Shown here: one piece after another, positions 7,933 to 16,488 of the stretch
How positions within the stretch are numbered: the stretch's first letter is position 1
Layout: every line of letters starts with the position of its first letter
Source of the DNA: Erysipelotrichaceae bacterium
GTDB lineage: Bacteria; Bacillota_I; Bacilli_A; Erysipelotrichales; Erysipelotrichaceae
DNA length: 21,562 nt
Reading direction: 5' to 3'
NCBI GenBank assembly: GCA_024681275.1
Contig: JAILBD010000223.1
Span: forward strand, 1-21,562
Notes under the pieces: model-generated
Database searches by the model: none
What the model saw: the letters and a program-made list of their open reading frames with translations, nothing else
Told to the model about the DNA's origin: nothing
Translations under genes and position numbers: made by a program

Positions 7933-8667
7933 ATGAGAGAAGAGATTTTTGAAATATTGGAAAACGAGGAGATCGCTTTCAATACCTACAGGTTGGTCCT
8001 GAAAGGGAAAGGTCTAAAGGAGATCAGAGCGGGTCAGTTCGTCAACATCAGAGTGGAACCTCTTTTCCTGCGCCGTCCGATCTCGGTCTGCGATGTGGAT
8101 GAGGATAGGCTGACGCTGATCTACAAGAGGGTCGGTAAGGGGACGGACCTGCTTTCGGGGATGAAAGAAGGAAGCCTGGATCTTCTGATCGGTCTGGGCA
8201 ATGGCTATGATCTCAGATCAAGCGGTGAAAGGCCGCTGCTGCTGGGTGGTGGAGCCGGTGTCCCGCCTCTCTATTACCTGGCAAAGAATCTGAGGGAAGA
8301 GAAGAAGGAAGTGAAAGTCGTCCTCGGTTTCAACAGGAGCGAAGAGATCTTCATGAAAGAAGAATTTGAGAGACTGGGTTGCGAAGTCTTTGTGACGACG
8401 CTTGACGGAAGCTTCGGCAGGAAGGGTCTTGTGAGCGATGTCATGAAGGATCTTGACTATACGTATTTCTATGCCTGCGGTCCTCTGCTTATGCTGAAGG
8501 CCGTCTATCAAAAAAGTGAAAGCGAGGGTCAGTTCTCTCTGGAAGAGCGGATGGGCTGCGGCTTCGGCGCCTGCATGGGCTGCACGATAGAGGTGAAGGA
8601 TGGTTATAAGCGCGTCTGCAAGGAAGGTCCCGTGTTTGAAAAGAAGGAGCTCTTATGGGAAGACTAG
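7933..8667 (+). CDS. pyrK: Dihydroorotate dehydrogenase B, electron-transfer subunit
   Basis: The FAD- and [2Fe-2S]-containing subunit that passes electrons from PyrD to NAD+, forming the PyrD2-PyrK2 class 1B enzyme. It is 244 residues. A ferredoxin-reductase-like barrel comes first, with the flavin motif RRPISV (47-52), then the nucleotide-binding GGGAGVPPL. The C-terminal cluster ligands C209, C214, C217 and C229 are all present (pattern CGFGACMGC, then C). The ATG follows the pyrC stop almost immediately and has only a weak ribosome binding site, so translational coupling is likely. The end overlaps pyrD by 13 bases, consistent with two subunits made in equal amounts. Confidence 0.95.
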   Translation: MREEIFEILENEEIAFNTYRLVLKGKGLKEIRAGQFVNIRVEPLFLRRPISVCDVDEDRLTLIYKRVGKGTDLLSGMKEGSLDLLIGLGNGYDLRSSGERPLLLGGGAGVPPLYYLAKNLREEKKEVKVVLGFNRSEEIFMKEEFERLGCEVFVTTLDGSFGRKGLVSDVMKDLDYTYFYACGPLLMLKAVYQKSESEGQFSLEERMGCGFGACMGCTIEVKDGYKRVCKEGPVFEKKELLWED

Positions 8668-9572
8668 ATGTTGAATTGTGCGGTGTCAGACTGGATGATC
8701 CGATCATTCCCGCTTCCGGTACCTTCGGCTACGGCTATGAGTTCGCGGAGCTCTATGACATCGATATGTTGGGTTCCCTGTCTTTCAAGACGACGACGCT
8801 GCATCCGCGTTTTGGCAATCCGACGCCGCGCATCACCGAGACTTCTTCAGGCATGTTGAATGCGATCGGTCTGCAGAATCCGGGCGTCGATCAGGTCATC
8901 GCGGAAGAGCTGCCGAAACTGAGAGCTTGTTTCCACAAGCCGATCATGGCCAATATCTCCGGTTTCTCGATCGAAGAGTACGTGAAGGTCACTGAGAAGC
9001 TGGACAAGGAGGAACAGATCGCCTTCATCGAGGTCAACATCTCCTGTCCCAACGTATCCGGCGGCGGCATCCACTTCGGTACCGATCCTTCGCTGGCAAG
9101 AAAGGTCACGGAAGAGGTCAGGAAGGTGACGACCAAGCCGCTGATCATGAAACTTTCGCCGAATGTGACGGACATCGTGTCGATCGCCAGAGCCTGTGAA
9201 GATGGCGGTGCGGATGCTTTGAGTCTGATCAATACGCTGATGGGGATGCGGATCGACATCAGGAGAAGGAAGCCGATCCTGGCGAACAGGACGGGCGGAC
9301 TCTCCGGTCCGGCGATCTTCCCGGTCGCCCTGCGTATGGTCTATCAGACTGCGCAGGCAGTGAAGATCCCGGTCATCGGACTGGGCGGGATCTCGAGCGC
9401 GGAGGATGTCATCGAGATGATGATGGCCGGTGCCAGCGCCGTGGAAGTCGGTGCGGCCAACTTTGCGGATCCCTTCATCTGCAAGAAGATCATTGAAGAA
9501 CTGCCGATCCTCATGGACAAACTGGGTATCGGAGAAATAAAAGACATCATAGGAGGTGCAATAGATGGGTAG
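8655..9572 (+). CDS. pyrD: Dihydroorotate dehydrogenase B, catalytic subunit
   Basis: The FMN-containing catalytic subunit that oxidises dihydroorotate to orotate. It is 305 residues, the length of class 1B enzymes. Class 1 features are visible: ASGTFGYG (20-27), K45 in [15 protein letters not shown] (69-77) and the catalytic cysteine C131 in NISCPNV. The FMN phosphate-binding loops GLGGISS and VGAANF are near the C-terminus. There is no N-terminal membrane helix, which fits the soluble NAD-linked type rather than the quinone-linked class 2. The ATG lies inside pyrK and has AAGGAG five bases upstream. The end overlaps pyrF by eight bases. Confidence 0.96.
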   Translation: MGRLDVELCGVRLDDPIIPASGTFGYGYEFAELYDIDMLGSLSFKTTTLHPRFGNPTPRITETSSGMLNAIGLQNPGVDQVIAEELPKLRACFHKPIMANISGFSIEEYVKVTEKLDKEEQIAFIEVNISCPNVSGGGIHFGTDPSLARKVTEEVRKVTTKPLIMKLSPNVTDIVSIARACEDGGADALSLINTLMGMRIDIRRRKPILANRTGGLSGPAIFPVALRMVYQTAQAVKIPVIGLGGISSAEDVIEMMMAGASAVEVGAANFADPFICKKIIEELPILMDKLGIGEIKDIIGGAIDG

Positions 9573-10263
9573 AGACGTGATCGTCGCCTGCGATTTCTCT
9601 TCGAAGGAAGAGGTACTGGCTTTTCTGGATCTGTTTCAGGAGAGGAAGCCTTATGTGAAGATCGGCATGGAGCTTTTCTATGCGGAAGGTCCTTCGATCG
9701 TGAGACAGATCAAGGAGAGAGGACACAGGATCTTTCTGGATCTGAAGCTTCACGATATTCCAAACACCGTGAAGAGCGCGATGAGAGTGCTGCGCGATCT
9801 GGATGTGGATATGATCAACTGCCATGCGGCCGGAACGACGGCGATGCTGAAGGCGGCTTTGGAAGGCCTGCAGAAAGAAGACGGAAGCAGACCGCTTCTG
9901 ATCGCGGTGACGCAGCTGACCAGCACCGATCAGGGATCCATGGAAAGGGATCTGCTGATCGAGAAGCCGATCGATGAAGTCGTCATGCATTACGCGAAAG
10001 TGTCCAGGGATGCGGGGCTTGACGGCGTCGTCTGTTCCCCTCTGGAGGCGAAAAGGGTCCATGAATGCTGCGGAACGAAATTTCTGATAGTGACGCCGGG
10101 CGTGCGTTTTGCCGAAAACGAGAAGGGCGACCAGAAGCGCGTCATGACGCCTGCGCAGGCAAGAGAGATCGGTTCCGACTACATCGTCGTAGGAAGGCCG
10201 ATCACCAGGGCTGAGGATCCTGTTGCCGCTTATGAGAGAGCTTTGAAGGAATTCGTGGGGTAG
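9565..10263 (+). CDS. pyrF: Orotidine 5'-phosphate decarboxylase
   Basis: This enzyme catalyses the last step to UMP, decarboxylating OMP. It is 232 residues, a single TIM-barrel domain of normal length for the bacterial short form. D10 in VACDFS, K32 in VKIGME and the catalytic set D59-K61-D64 in [11 protein letters not shown] are all present. The C-terminal phosphate-binding segment reads VVGRPIT. The start ATG overlaps the end of pyrD and has a strong AGGAGGT (9552-9558) six bases upstream. pyrE starts four bases after its stop. Confidence 0.96.
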   Translation: MGRDVIVACDFSSKEEVLAFLDLFQERKPYVKIGMELFYAEGPSIVRQIKERGHRIFLDLKLHDIPNTVKSAMRVLRDLDVDMINCHAAGTTAMLKAALEGLQKEDGSRPLLIAVTQLTSTDQGSMERDLLIEKPIDEVVMHYAKVSRDAGLDGVVCSPLEAKRVHECCGTKFLIVTPGVRFAENEKGDQKRVMTPAQAREIGSDYIVVGRPITRAEDPVAAYERALKEFVG

Positions 10264-10267
10264 AAAG

Positions 10268-10897
10268 ATGAAAGAACTGATCGCAGAAGATCTCTTATCG
10301 ATCAAGGCCGTGTTCCTGAGACCGGATGAACCCTTCATCTGGGCATCGGGGATCAAGAGCCCGATCTATTGTGACAATCGTCTGACACTGACTGATGTCA
10401 AGGTCAGGAACGATGTGGAAAACAGCTTTGCGAAGCTGATCGCGGAAAAGTATCCGGAGGCAGAGGTGCTGATGGGCACTTCGACTGCCGGGATCGCCCA
10501 CGCGGCGATCACAGCGCATATCCTTTCGCTTCCGATGGGTTATGTCCGTTCCTCCAACAAGGATCACGGCAGAGGCAACCGCATCGAAGGCGAACTGAAG
10601 CCCGGTGAGAAGGTCGTCGTCGTCGAGGATCTGATCTCGACCGGCGGCAGCGTCATCGAGGTCGTGGATGCCTTGCGGGATGCCGGTGCGGATGTCCTGG
10701 GCATCGTTTCCATCTTCACTTACGGGATGGAGAAGGGACTGAGGAGACTGAAGGAAGCTAAAGTGGAGAACACTTCGCTGTGCGACCTGGATGCGTTGCT
10801 GAAGGTCGCGGTGAAGTCGGGTTATATCTCTGAAGAGGATGAGAAGAGGATACTCAGTTTCAGGGATGATCCGAGTGATGAAAGGTGGATAGGATAA
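10268..10897 (+). CDS. pyrE: Orotate phosphoribosyltransferase
   Basis: This enzyme transfers the phosphoribosyl group of PRPP to orotate to give OMP. It is 209 residues, typical of Gram-positive Pyr[13 protein letters not shown] (27-38) is the orotate-binding N-terminal segment. [11 protein letters not shown] (69-79) and the flexible loop with [10 protein letters not shown] follow. The PRPP-binding motif [13 protein letters not shown] is at 116-128. The ribosome binding site is weak (GGGGTAGAAAG), so coupling with pyrF, whose stop is four bases away, is likely. It lies one base upstream of the pyrB start codon. Confidence 0.96.
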   Translation: MKELIAEDLLSIKAVFLRPDEPFIWASGIKSPIYCDNRLTLTDVKVRNDVENSFAKLIAEKYPEAEVLMGTSTAGIAHAAITAHILSLPMGYVRSSNKDHGRGNRIEGELKPGEKVVVVEDLISTGGSVIEVVDALRDAGADVLGIVSIFTYGMEKGLRRLKEAKVENTSLCDLDALLKVAVKSGYISEEDEKRILSFRDDPSDERWIG

Positions 10898-10898
10898 T

Positions 10899-11825
10899 AT
10901 GAGACATTTGATCAACATACTGGATCTCTCCAAAGAGGAGATCGATGAGCTGATCGTCTGTGCCAACGACATGATCGCTCATCCGGAAGCCTACGATCAG
11001 GCTTGTCAACACAAGATCCTGGCGACGCTCTTCTTTGAGCCTTCGACCAGGACGAGACTTTCCTTTGAAAGCGCGATGCTTTCGCTTGGCGGAGAGGTCC
11101 TCGGTTTCTCGGAAGCGCAGAGTTCTTCGGCAGCCAAGGGAGAGAGCGTTGCCGACACGATCCGCACGGTGAGCTGCTACAGCGACATCATCGCGATGCG
11201 TCATCCGAAGGAAGGCGCGCCGTTCGTCGCTGCGGGCGTCGCTGAAGTCCCGGTTATCAACGCCGGTGACGGCGGCCATAACCATCCGACGCAGACGCTG
11301 ACCGATCTGCTGACGATACACAGGGAAAAGGGCCGTTTCGATGATCTGACGATAGGTCTCTGCGGCGACCTGAAGTTCGGCAGGACCGTCCATTCGCTGA
11401 TCTCGGCGATGTCCCGCTATCGCAATATCAGGATCGTCCTGATATCTCCGGACGAGCTCAGGCTGCCTTCCTACATCAAGAAGGATGTGCTGGAGGCCAA
11501 TCACATGGATTACTATGAGACGACGGATCTCTTGGAGAAGATGGCGGATCTCGACATCCTGTATATGACCAGGGTGCAGAGGGAGCGTTTCTTCAACGAG
11601 GAAGACTACCTGCGTTTGAAGGACAGCTATATCCTGACGCTGGATAAACTCAAGGATGCGAAAGAGGATCTGACGATCCTGCATCCGCTGCCAAGGGTCA
11701 ACGAGATCTCAACAGAGGTCGATGCGGATCCGAGGGCCGCATACTTCCGTCAGGTGCGCAACGGCAGATACATCCGTATGGCCCTGATCCTGAAACTTTT
11801 GAAGGAGGCAGAAAATGAACATTGA
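10899..11825 (+). CDS. pyrB: Aspartate carbamoyltransferase, catalytic chain
   Basis: This enzyme condenses carbamoyl phosphate with aspartate, the committed step of pyrimidine synthesis. It is 308 residues. The carbamoyl-phosphate motif FFEPSTRTR (45-53), the loop lysine K80 in SSSAAKGES, and HPTQ (129-132) within [11 protein letters not shown] are present. The aspartate-side motif HPLPRVNEI is near the C-terminus. The length and motifs match catalytic chains that pair with a regulatory PyrI, and pyrI follows, overlapping by 11 bases. In the usual pathway this step precedes pyrC, so gene order does not follow reaction order. Confidence 0.96.
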   Translation: MRHLINILDLSKEEIDELIVCANDMIAHPEAYDQACQHKILATLFFEPSTRTRLSFESAMLSLGGEVLGFSEAQSSSAAKGESVADTIRTVSCYSDIIAMRHPKEGAPFVAAGVAEVPVINAGDGGHNHPTQTLTDLLTIHREKGRFDDLTIGLCGDLKFGRTVHSLISAMSRYRNIRIVLISPDELRLPSYIKKDVLEANHMDYYETTDLLEKMADLDILYMTRVQRERFFNEEDYLRLKDSYILTLDKLKDAKEDLTILHPLPRVNEISTEVDADPRAAYFRQVRNGRYIRMALILKLLKEAENEH

Positions 11826-12231
11826 TTCGATCAACAACGGCATCGTCATCGACCACATCAGCGCCGGCAAAGCCATGGAGCTCTATGAGCTGCTGGGTCT
11901 GGATAAACTGGACTGTTCAGTCGCGATCATCAAGAACGTTCATTCCAACAGGATGGGCAAGAAGGACATCATCAAGATCGATGCGGATCTGCCGGTCGAT
12001 CTGAATCTGATCGGCTATGTCGATCCGGGTGTCACGATCAACATCATCAGGGATGAGAAGCTGGTCGAGAAGAAGCGGATCTCGCTTCCGCTTGAACTCC
12101 GCAACGTCATCCGCTGCAAGAATCCGCGTTGCATCACTTCGGTGGAAAGAGGGATCGATCACGTCTTCAAGCTGACAGACAGAGAAAACAAGGTCTACCG
12201 CTGCATCTATTGCGAGACGAAGGCGGAATAG
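11815..12231 (+). CDS. pyrI: Aspartate carbamoyltransferase, regulatory chain
   Basis: A zinc-containing regulatory subunit that assembles with PyrB and binds nucleotide effectors (CTP, ATP, UTP in the studied enzymes). It is 138 residues, slightly shorter than the roughly 150 of enteric PyrI. An N-terminal nucleotide-binding domain begins around [13 protein letters not shown] (8-20). The zinc domain has four cysteines: C101 and C106 (CKNPRC), then C130 and C133 (CIYC). The ATG lies within the end of pyrB with AAGGAGG (11802-11808) six bases upstream. It is the last gene of the operon, before a strong terminator. Its presence suggests allosteric feedback on the first committed step. Confidence 0.95.
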   Translation: MNIDSINNGIVIDHISAGKAMELYELLGLDKLDCSVAIIKNVHSNRMGKKDIIKIDADLPVDLNLIGYVDPGVTINIIRDEKLVEKKRISLPLELRNVIRCKNPRCITSVERGIDHVFKLTDRENKVYRCIYCETKAE

Positions 12232-12251
12232 ACCAAAGATCCATACATAAA

Positions 12252-12276
12252 GAAAACGACCGTCAAGGTCGTTTTC
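12252..12276. terminator. Bidirectional terminator, pyrI / mscL
   Basis: A perfect 10-bp stem GAAAACGACC/GGTCGTTTTC (12252-12261 with 12267-12276) with loop GTCAA. The T4 in the right arm and A4 in the left give a short T-run in both directions. It sits between the convergent pyrI and mscL stop codons. Confidence 0.8.
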
Positions 12277-12280
12277 ATGT

Positions 12281-12691
12281 CTATTTCTTGTTGAGTTTTT
12301 TGAGTTCTTCGGCGATGGAAGTGAGAAGCTTGACTTCTTCGGATGGTTCCGGTTCCGGTGCGGCTTCCGCTTCTTCTTCCTCTTTCTTCTTGGTCAGGGC
12401 AGCCAGATTGTTGACGGCCTTGAGGATCGTGAAGAGGACCAGTGCCAGGATCAGGAAGTTGATGATGGCGGAGATGAAGGCGCCCCAGTCGATGACCTGT
12501 CCGGTGTTTCCCAAAGGCGTGACCAGGCCGATCTCGGTGCCGCCCAGGCAGGCGATGATCGGGTTGAGGATGTTGTCGGTCAATGCAGAAACGATGGATG
12601 AGAAGGCACCGCCGACGATGACACCGACAGCCATATCCATCACATTGCCTTTCAATGCGAATTCTTTGAATTCTTGCAGAAATTTTTTCAT
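12281..12691 (-). CDS. mscL: Large-conductance mechanosensitive channel
   Basis: A pressure-release channel of the cytoplasmic membrane that opens under high membrane tension during osmotic downshock. It is 136 residues, the family length. The N-terminal amphipathic helix (KKFLQEFKEFALKGN) leads into TM1 with the family signature DMAVGVIVGGAFSSIV (19-34) and NPI at 43-45. A periplasmic loop is followed by TM2 (about 70-100). The cytoplasmic tail is rich in Lys, Glu and Pro and ends in the LLTSIAEELKKL helix. The ATG is preceded by AAGGGGG eight bases upstream and a TATAAT box about 26 bases upstream. Confidence 0.96.
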   Translation of the reverse strand: MKKFLQEFKEFALKGNVMDMAVGVIVGGAFSSIVSALTDNILNPIIACLGGTEIGLVTPLGNTGQVIDWGAFISAIINFLILALVLFTILKAVNNLAALTKKKEEEEAEAAPEPEPSEEVKLLTSIAEELKKLNKK

Positions 12692-12716
12692 GAGATAATC
12701 CCCCTTGTTTATCTAT

Positions 12717-12722
12717 ATTATA
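12717..12722 (-). promoter_or_regulatory. -10 box for mscL
   Basis: Perfect TATAAT on the minus strand, predicting a leader of about 20 bases with the AAGGGGG ribosome binding site. The -35 region is poor. It lies about 10 bases from the oppositely directed -10 box of the yitT-like gene. Confidence 0.5.
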
Positions 12723-12729
12723 ACCCGTA

Positions 12730-12738
12730 TGATATAAT
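12730..12738 (+). promoter_or_regulatory. Extended -10 promoter for the YitT-MFS operon
   Basis: TGA-TATAAT, that is, a perfect -10 (12733-12738) with an upstream TG (12730-12731), 42 bases before the start codon. The extended -10 can explain the lack of a recognisable -35. Confidence 0.6.
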
Positions 12739-12780
12739 TCTTTCGGACGTTTTGATTCATATCATCGGAGAAGAGAGAAT

Positions 12781-13632
12781 ATGTTGAAGAAGTTGAGAAA
12801 AATTTTGATGATCGAATTCGGCACCCTTCTTTTTGCCCTGTCGGTGGGTCTTTTTATCCTGCCTGGCAAGATCCTGACGGGCGGTGTCGCCGGTATCACA
12901 TCCCTGCTGACGCCTTTCATTCCGGTGTCGGAGGATATCATGACGATCGTGCTGAACACAGGGCTCTTTATCCTGGGGAGCGTCTTTCTGGGGCGGGAAT
13001 TCTTTCAGAACACCCTGCTTTATTCGGTCTCCTATCCTTTCTGGCTTCTTTTCGTGACCAGGGTACTGCCTGATGTCAGCGATGTCGATCCGCTGCTGGC
13101 AAGTGTCTACGGCGGTCTGGTGGGCGGTCTTGCGATCGGTATCATGTTCCGTAACGGCGGTTCTTCCGGGGGCACGGATGCGATCGCCCTGATTGCGGAG
13201 AAATACTTCAAGGTCAAGGTCTCTTCGGCCATGATGGTCACGGATTCCATCACGGTCCTGGTCGGTCTTGCCGTATACGGATTGAACAGCGTGATGATCG
13301 GAATGATCTCGGTCTTCCTGATGACGATCGCGCTGGACTGGACGATGAACATCTACGGCGGTGTCCAGGCGCAGAAGTTTGAGATCATTTCCGATCAGTA
13401 TGAGCTGATCGCAAGGGATATCCACGAGATCCTGGAAAGAGGAACGACGATCCTGGATGTGGAAGGGGGATACACCGGAAACAGGAGGAAGATGCTGATA
13501 TCGATCGTATCGGATGATCAGTCCAACGATATCAAGGAGATCATCGAAAGATATGATCCCAATGCTTTCGTGATCATATCAGAGGCGAAGGACGTCAATG
13601 GAGAAGGTTTCACTTACGAGCCACGCATGTAA
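12781..13632 (+). CDS. YitT family membrane protein (DUF161/DUF2179), copy 1
   Basis: An integral membrane protein of unknown function in the YitT family; 283 residues, the family length. The N-terminal 190 residues contain about five or six hydrophobic segments with the family motifs GKILTGGVAGI (residues 29-39) and NGGSSGGTDAIA. From about residue 200 a soluble DUF2179 domain follows (ERGTTILDVEGGYTG, then FVIISEAKDV). Substrate and role are not known from the sequence; the family has been suggested to act in transport. The ATG has GAGAAGAGAG upstream. It is divergent from mscL and six bases upstream of the MFS gene, likely its operon partner. A paralogue lies at 20353-21216. Confidence 0.88.
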   Translation: MLKKLRKILMIEFGTLLFALSVGLFILPGKILTGGVAGITSLLTPFIPVSEDIMTIVLNTGLFILGSVFLGREFFQNTLLYSVSYPFWLLFVTRVLPDVSDVDPLLASVYGGLVGGLAIGIMFRNGGSSGGTDAIALIAEKYFKVKVSSAMMVTDSITVLVGLAVYGLNSVMIGMISVFLMTIALDWTMNIYGGVQAQKFEIISDQYELIARDIHEILERGTTILDVEGGYTGNRRKMLISIVSDDQSNDIKEIIERYDPNAFVIISEAKDVNGEGFTYEPRM

Positions 13633-13638
13633 AACAAT

Positions 13639-14790
13639 ATGGGTCTGCTGCTGATCATCATCTATCTCGCATTCATATCGCTGGGTCTGCCGGACTCTCT
13701 TTTAGGCAGCGCCTGGCCGATCATGTATAAGGATCTGGATGTGCCGATGTCCTGGTCGGGCATCATCTTCATGATCGTCTCTTTCGGAACGATCGTCTCT
13801 TCTCTCAACTCCGATAGGCTGACGAAACGCTTCGGAGCGGGAAAGGTGACGGCTTTTTCGGTGGCGATGACGATGGTCGCCCTGGTCGGCAATTCCATAT
13901 CCAGGCGTTTTTACGCTCTGTGTCTGTGGGCCATCCCTTACGGACTGGGAGCCGGTTCCGTCGATGCGGCTTTGAACAATTACGTGGCTTTGCACTACAA
14001 GAGCTCGCACATGTCCTGGCTGCACTGCATGTGGGGCGTCGGTGCTTCGCTTGGTCCCTGCATCATGTCGAGGGCGCTGGCCATCGATGCAGACTGGCAC
14101 CGGGGCTATCGGATCATCGGTCTGATGCAGCTGGCTTTGACTGTCGTCCTTTTTCTGACGCTTTCCAGGTGGCAAAAGAGTGGCGATCAGGCAGATGAAG
14201 CGGTCGAACACATCCCGCTGAAGGATGCCGTCAGGATCAAGGGCGTCATCGAGATCATGCTGGCGTTCTTCTGTTACTGTTCGATCGAACAGAGCACGGG
14301 GCTTTGGGCCTCGGGCTGGCTGGTCAATGCCAAGGGCATCGATGAGGTCAGAGCTTCAGCTTTCGCTTCCCTGTATTTTTCGGGCATCACGATCGGCAGG
14401 GCTCTGAGTGGTTTTCTGACTTACAGGTTCAACGATAAACAGATGGTCAGACTGGGAGAGGGGATCATCGTGATCGGCCTTCTCTGTCTTCTGCAGCCAT
14501 GGAGCGATACGCTTTCCCTTTACGGTCTGATCATACTGGGTCTGGGTTCGGCGCCGATCTATCCCTCGCTCATCCATTCGACGCCCGATCTCTTCGGCAA
14601 GGACAGGTCGCAGTCGATCATCGGTGTGCAGATGGCTTCCGCCTATGCGGGCAACATCATGATGCCGCCGCTCTTCGGCGTGATCGCCAGATACCTGGGG
14701 ATCGGCCTCTTTCCGTATAGTCTGTGCATATTGGCTCTGCTGATGATCCTGATGCATGAGAGGCTTCGAAAAAGAGCTTCTGCAGGATGA
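13639..14790 (+). CDS. MFS transporter
   Basis: A major facilitator superfamily permease, 383 residues, with about twelve hydrophobic segments in two halves. Visible features are an acidic first helix LGLPDSLLGSAWP, the loop-2 basic patch SDRLTKRFGAGKV, and YGLGAGSVDAALNNYVA followed by HMSWLHCMWGVGASLGP. The last two resemble the sugar-transporting FucP/YbjJ-like branch, but I cannot name the substrate. There is no clear Shine-Dalgarno in the six-base gap after the YitT stop, so its translation probably depends on coupling. The terminator at 14793 starts three bases after its stop, closing the two-gene unit. Confidence 0.86.
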   Translation: MGLLLIIIYLAFISLGLPDSLLGSAWPIMYKDLDVPMSWSGIIFMIVSFGTIVSSLNSDRLTKRFGAGKVTAFSVAMTMVALVGNSISRRFYALCLWAIPYGLGAGSVDAALNNYVALHYKSSHMSWLHCMWGVGASLGPCIMSRALAIDADWHRGYRIIGLMQLALTVVLFLTLSRWQKSGDQADEAVEHIPLKDAVRIKGVIEIMLAFFCYCSIEQSTGLWASGWLVNAKGIDEVRASAFASLYFSGITIGRALSGFLTYRFNDKQMVRLGEGIIVIGLLCLLQPWSDTLSLYGLIILGLGSAPIYPSLIHSTPDLFGKDRSQSIIGVQMASAYAGNIMMPPLFGVIARYLGIGLFPYSLCILALLMILMHERLRKRASAG

Positions 14791-14792
14791 AG

Positions 14793-14816
14793 AAAAGTTC
14801 CGGAAGGAACTTTTTT
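14793..14816 (+). terminator. Terminator after the MFS gene
   Basis: A 9-bp perfect stem AAAAGTTCC/GGAACTTTT (14793-14801 with 14806-14814) has a GGAA tetraloop and a six-T run at 14811-14816. Confidence 0.88.
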
Positions 14817-14845
14817 CAGGCAAGTTGATTGATTTTTCAGGAGAG

Positions 14846-14890
14846 ATGATGGAAACTGTTGTCTGGATAGGAGGTATCTCTTATGAATGA
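14846..14890 (+). other. Possible 14-codon leader ORF overlapping the BI-1 start
   Basis: An open frame ATG-ATG-GAA ends at TGA 14888-14890, eight bases into the Bax-inhibitor gene. AGGAGAG (14839-14845) lies immediately upstream, too close to the first ATG and three bases from the second. It could be a coupled leader peptide or chance. The strong AGGAGG of the next gene is embedded within it. Confidence 0.2.
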
Positions 14891-15569
14891 TTATCAGAAC
14901 TATCAGGAGATCGATCGCGTCAGCCGTCCCGATTTCTTTTCCAAGGTCATGGGTTACGTGGCTGTCGGTCTTGGTCTGAGCGCTTTGGGCGCTCTTGCCG
15001 GAAACTATCTGCTGCCGATGCTGGGTGAGGCTTACATGTTCGCGATGCTGTTTTTCATGGTCGCTGAGCTCGCGCTGGCTTTTGTGATCGGCAAGGATCT
15101 GGAGAGGCGAAGCACGTCTTCCGTCAGGAACATGTTCATCGCCTATTCGCTGATCAACGGTCTCACTCTTTCCGTGATACTGGGCATCTATACGAGCGCA
15201 AGCGTGCTGATGGCTTTTGTCACGACAGCGGTCGTGTTTGGCAGTCTCTGCGCGATCGGAAAGACGACGAAGGTCGATCTGACGAGGTTTTCTTCCTTCT
15301 TCATGAGCGGTCTGATCGCTTGCATCATCATGACTCTGGCAAACATGCTGATATTCAGGGCGTCAGGTCTGGATATCGCTTTGTGCTACTTTGAGACGCT
15401 TCTTTTCATGGGGCTCACCGTTCATGACATGCAGATGATCGATCGTTACTATTCGCAAAGCGAAAGCGAGAATTACGCGATCTTTGCGGCTTTGCAGCTG
15501 GAACTTGATTTCATCAATCTGCTGATCAGGATCCTTGAGATCTTCGGTGTCAGAAGGAACGACAACTGA
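14883..15569 (+). CDS. Bax inhibitor-1/YccA family membrane protein
   Basis: A membrane protein of the BI-1 (TMBIM) superfamily; bacterial members such as YetJ are pH-sensitive calcium leak channels and others bind the FtsH protease. It is 228 residues with seven hydrophobic segments. The N-terminus is hydrophilic (NDYQNYQEIDRV). Around residues 85-100 the family segment FIAYSLINGLTLSVI is clear. LFMGLTVHDMQMID precedes the last helices, and ALQLELDFINLLIRIL is the typical C-terminal signature with the conserved Asp. The ATG at 14883 has a strong AGGAGG (14869-14874) eight bases upstream. It is flanked on both sides by terminators, so it is probably transcribed alone. The cellular role here is unknown. 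Confidence 0.92.
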   Translation: MNDYQNYQEIDRVSRPDFFSKVMGYVAVGLGLSALGALAGNYLLPMLGEAYMFAMLFFMVAELALAFVIGKDLERRSTSSVRNMFIAYSLINGLTLSVILGIYTSASVLMAFVTTAVVFGSLCAIGKTTKVDLTRFSSFFMSGLIACIIMTLANMLIFRASGLDIALCYFETLLFMGLTVHDMQMIDRYYSQSESENYAIFAALQLELDFINLLIRILEIFGVRRNDN

Positions 15570-15579
15570 TAAAAAAGAG

Positions 15580-15603
15580 AACTTCGCGATCGCGAAGTTT
15601 TTT
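15580..15603. terminator. Palindromic terminator, BI-1 / PNP
   Basis: A perfect 20-base palindrome (15580-15599, AACTTCGCGA and its complement) folds as an 8-bp stem with a GATC loop. A T-run covers 15598-15603, and an A-run upstream (15571-15576) provides the T-run on the opposite strand. It is well placed to serve both convergent genes. Confidence 0.88.
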
Positions 15604-15611
15604 CATGGAGC

Positions 15612-16430
15612 TTAGATCCTGGATACGATCTTGCGGATCAGCTGTTTGAACTGGTCCTTGACCATATCGGCGGTTTCCTGGACTTCCTTGTGACTGAGTT
15701 CCTCTCCGGTCATGCCGGCAGCCATGTTGGTGATACAGGAGATGCCGATGACCGGCAGTCCGCAGTGTCTGGCGGCGAGGATCTCCGGGACGGTGGACAT
15801 GCCTACAGCATCAGCACCGATGGTCTGGGCAAAGCGGATCTCGGCAGGTGTCTCATAGTTCGGTCCTCTGAAGGCCATGTAGACGCCGGAGCGGGCGTCG
15901 ATGCCAAGCTCTTGCGCACATCTCTTTCCCAAGTTGTTGTAGATCGGGTCGATGGCTTTGGTCATATCCGGGAAGCGCGGTCCGAATTCTTCGTCGTTTG
16001 GACCGTAGAGCGGATTGTCTCCCATGTAGTTGATGAAATCATCGATGAACATCAGAGTCCCCGGTTTGAAGGTCTTGTTGCAGCCGCCGGCAGCGTTGGT
16101 AAGGATCACGGCTTTGACGCCGAGGAGTTTCATGACTCTGACCGGCATGGCGACCGTCTTCATGTCGTGTCCTTCATAGAAGTGGAAGCGTCCCTGCATG
16201 CAGAGGACCTTCCTTCCGTTCAGAAGCCCGCAGACCAGCCTTCCGACGTGCCCCGGGACTGTCGTTTTCGGGAAATTCGGGATCTCGGTATAATCGACAC
16301 ATACGGCGTCTTCGATCTCGTTGCCCAGTTCGCCCAGACCGGAGCCCAGGACCAGGCCGATGGCGTCTTTTGCATCGAGTCTTGAAGCGATGAAGTCTGC
16401 CGCTTCCTTGCATCTTGCGTATTCACTCAT
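15612..16430 (-). CDS. punA: Purine nucleoside phosphorylase (trimeric, PNP-I type)
   Basis: This enzyme phosphorolyses purine nucleosides, mainly (deoxy)inosine and guanosine, to the base and (deoxy)ribose 1-phosphate for salvage. It is 272 residues, matching the trimeric PNP class rather than the hexameric DeoD. Motifs: phosphate loop GSGLG (29-33), H61 in PGHVG, GRFHFYEGH (80-88), TNAAGG (111-116), FRGPNYETPAE (188-198), GMSTVPE (210-216) and N235 in CITNMAAG. The Asn at that last position is typical of 6-oxopurine specificity. The start has AGAGGT seven bases upstream. It is divergent from the flavin reductase gene. The symbol is given by family; in some genera the same enzyme is called pupG, deoD or xapA. 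Confidence 0.93.
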   Translation of the reverse strand: MSEYARCKEAADFIASRLDAKDAIGLVLGSGLGELGNEIEDAVCVDYTEIPNFPKTTVPGHVGRLVCGLLNGRKVLCMQGRFHFYEGHDMKTVAMPVRVMKLLGVKAVILTNAAGGCNKTFKPGTLMFIDDFINYMGDNPLYGPNDEEFGPRFPDMTKAIDPIYNNLGKRCAQELGIDARSGVYMAFRGPNYETPAEIRFAQTIGADAVGMSTVPEILAARHCGLPVIGISCITNMAAGMTGEELSHKEVQETADMVKDQFKQLIRKIVSRI

Positions 16431-16460
16431 GTTTTTTACCTCTTCTTCTGATTCAACTTT

Positions 16461-16488
16461 ATCATATCCAGATGAGAGATTTGTTAAA
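16461..16488 (-). promoter_or_regulatory. Probable promoter of the PNP gene
   Basis: On the minus strand, TTTAAC (16483-16488) and TATGAT (16461-16466) are 16 bp apart, about 30 bases upstream of the start codon. The -35 overlaps the -10 of the divergent flavin reductase promoter. Confidence 0.5.

Noticed and set aside
12129..12698. 189-codon plus-strand frame covering mscL
   Set aside because: Ser/Arg-rich shadow of the mscL gene, which is unmistakable on the other strand; it also crosses the pyrI terminator.
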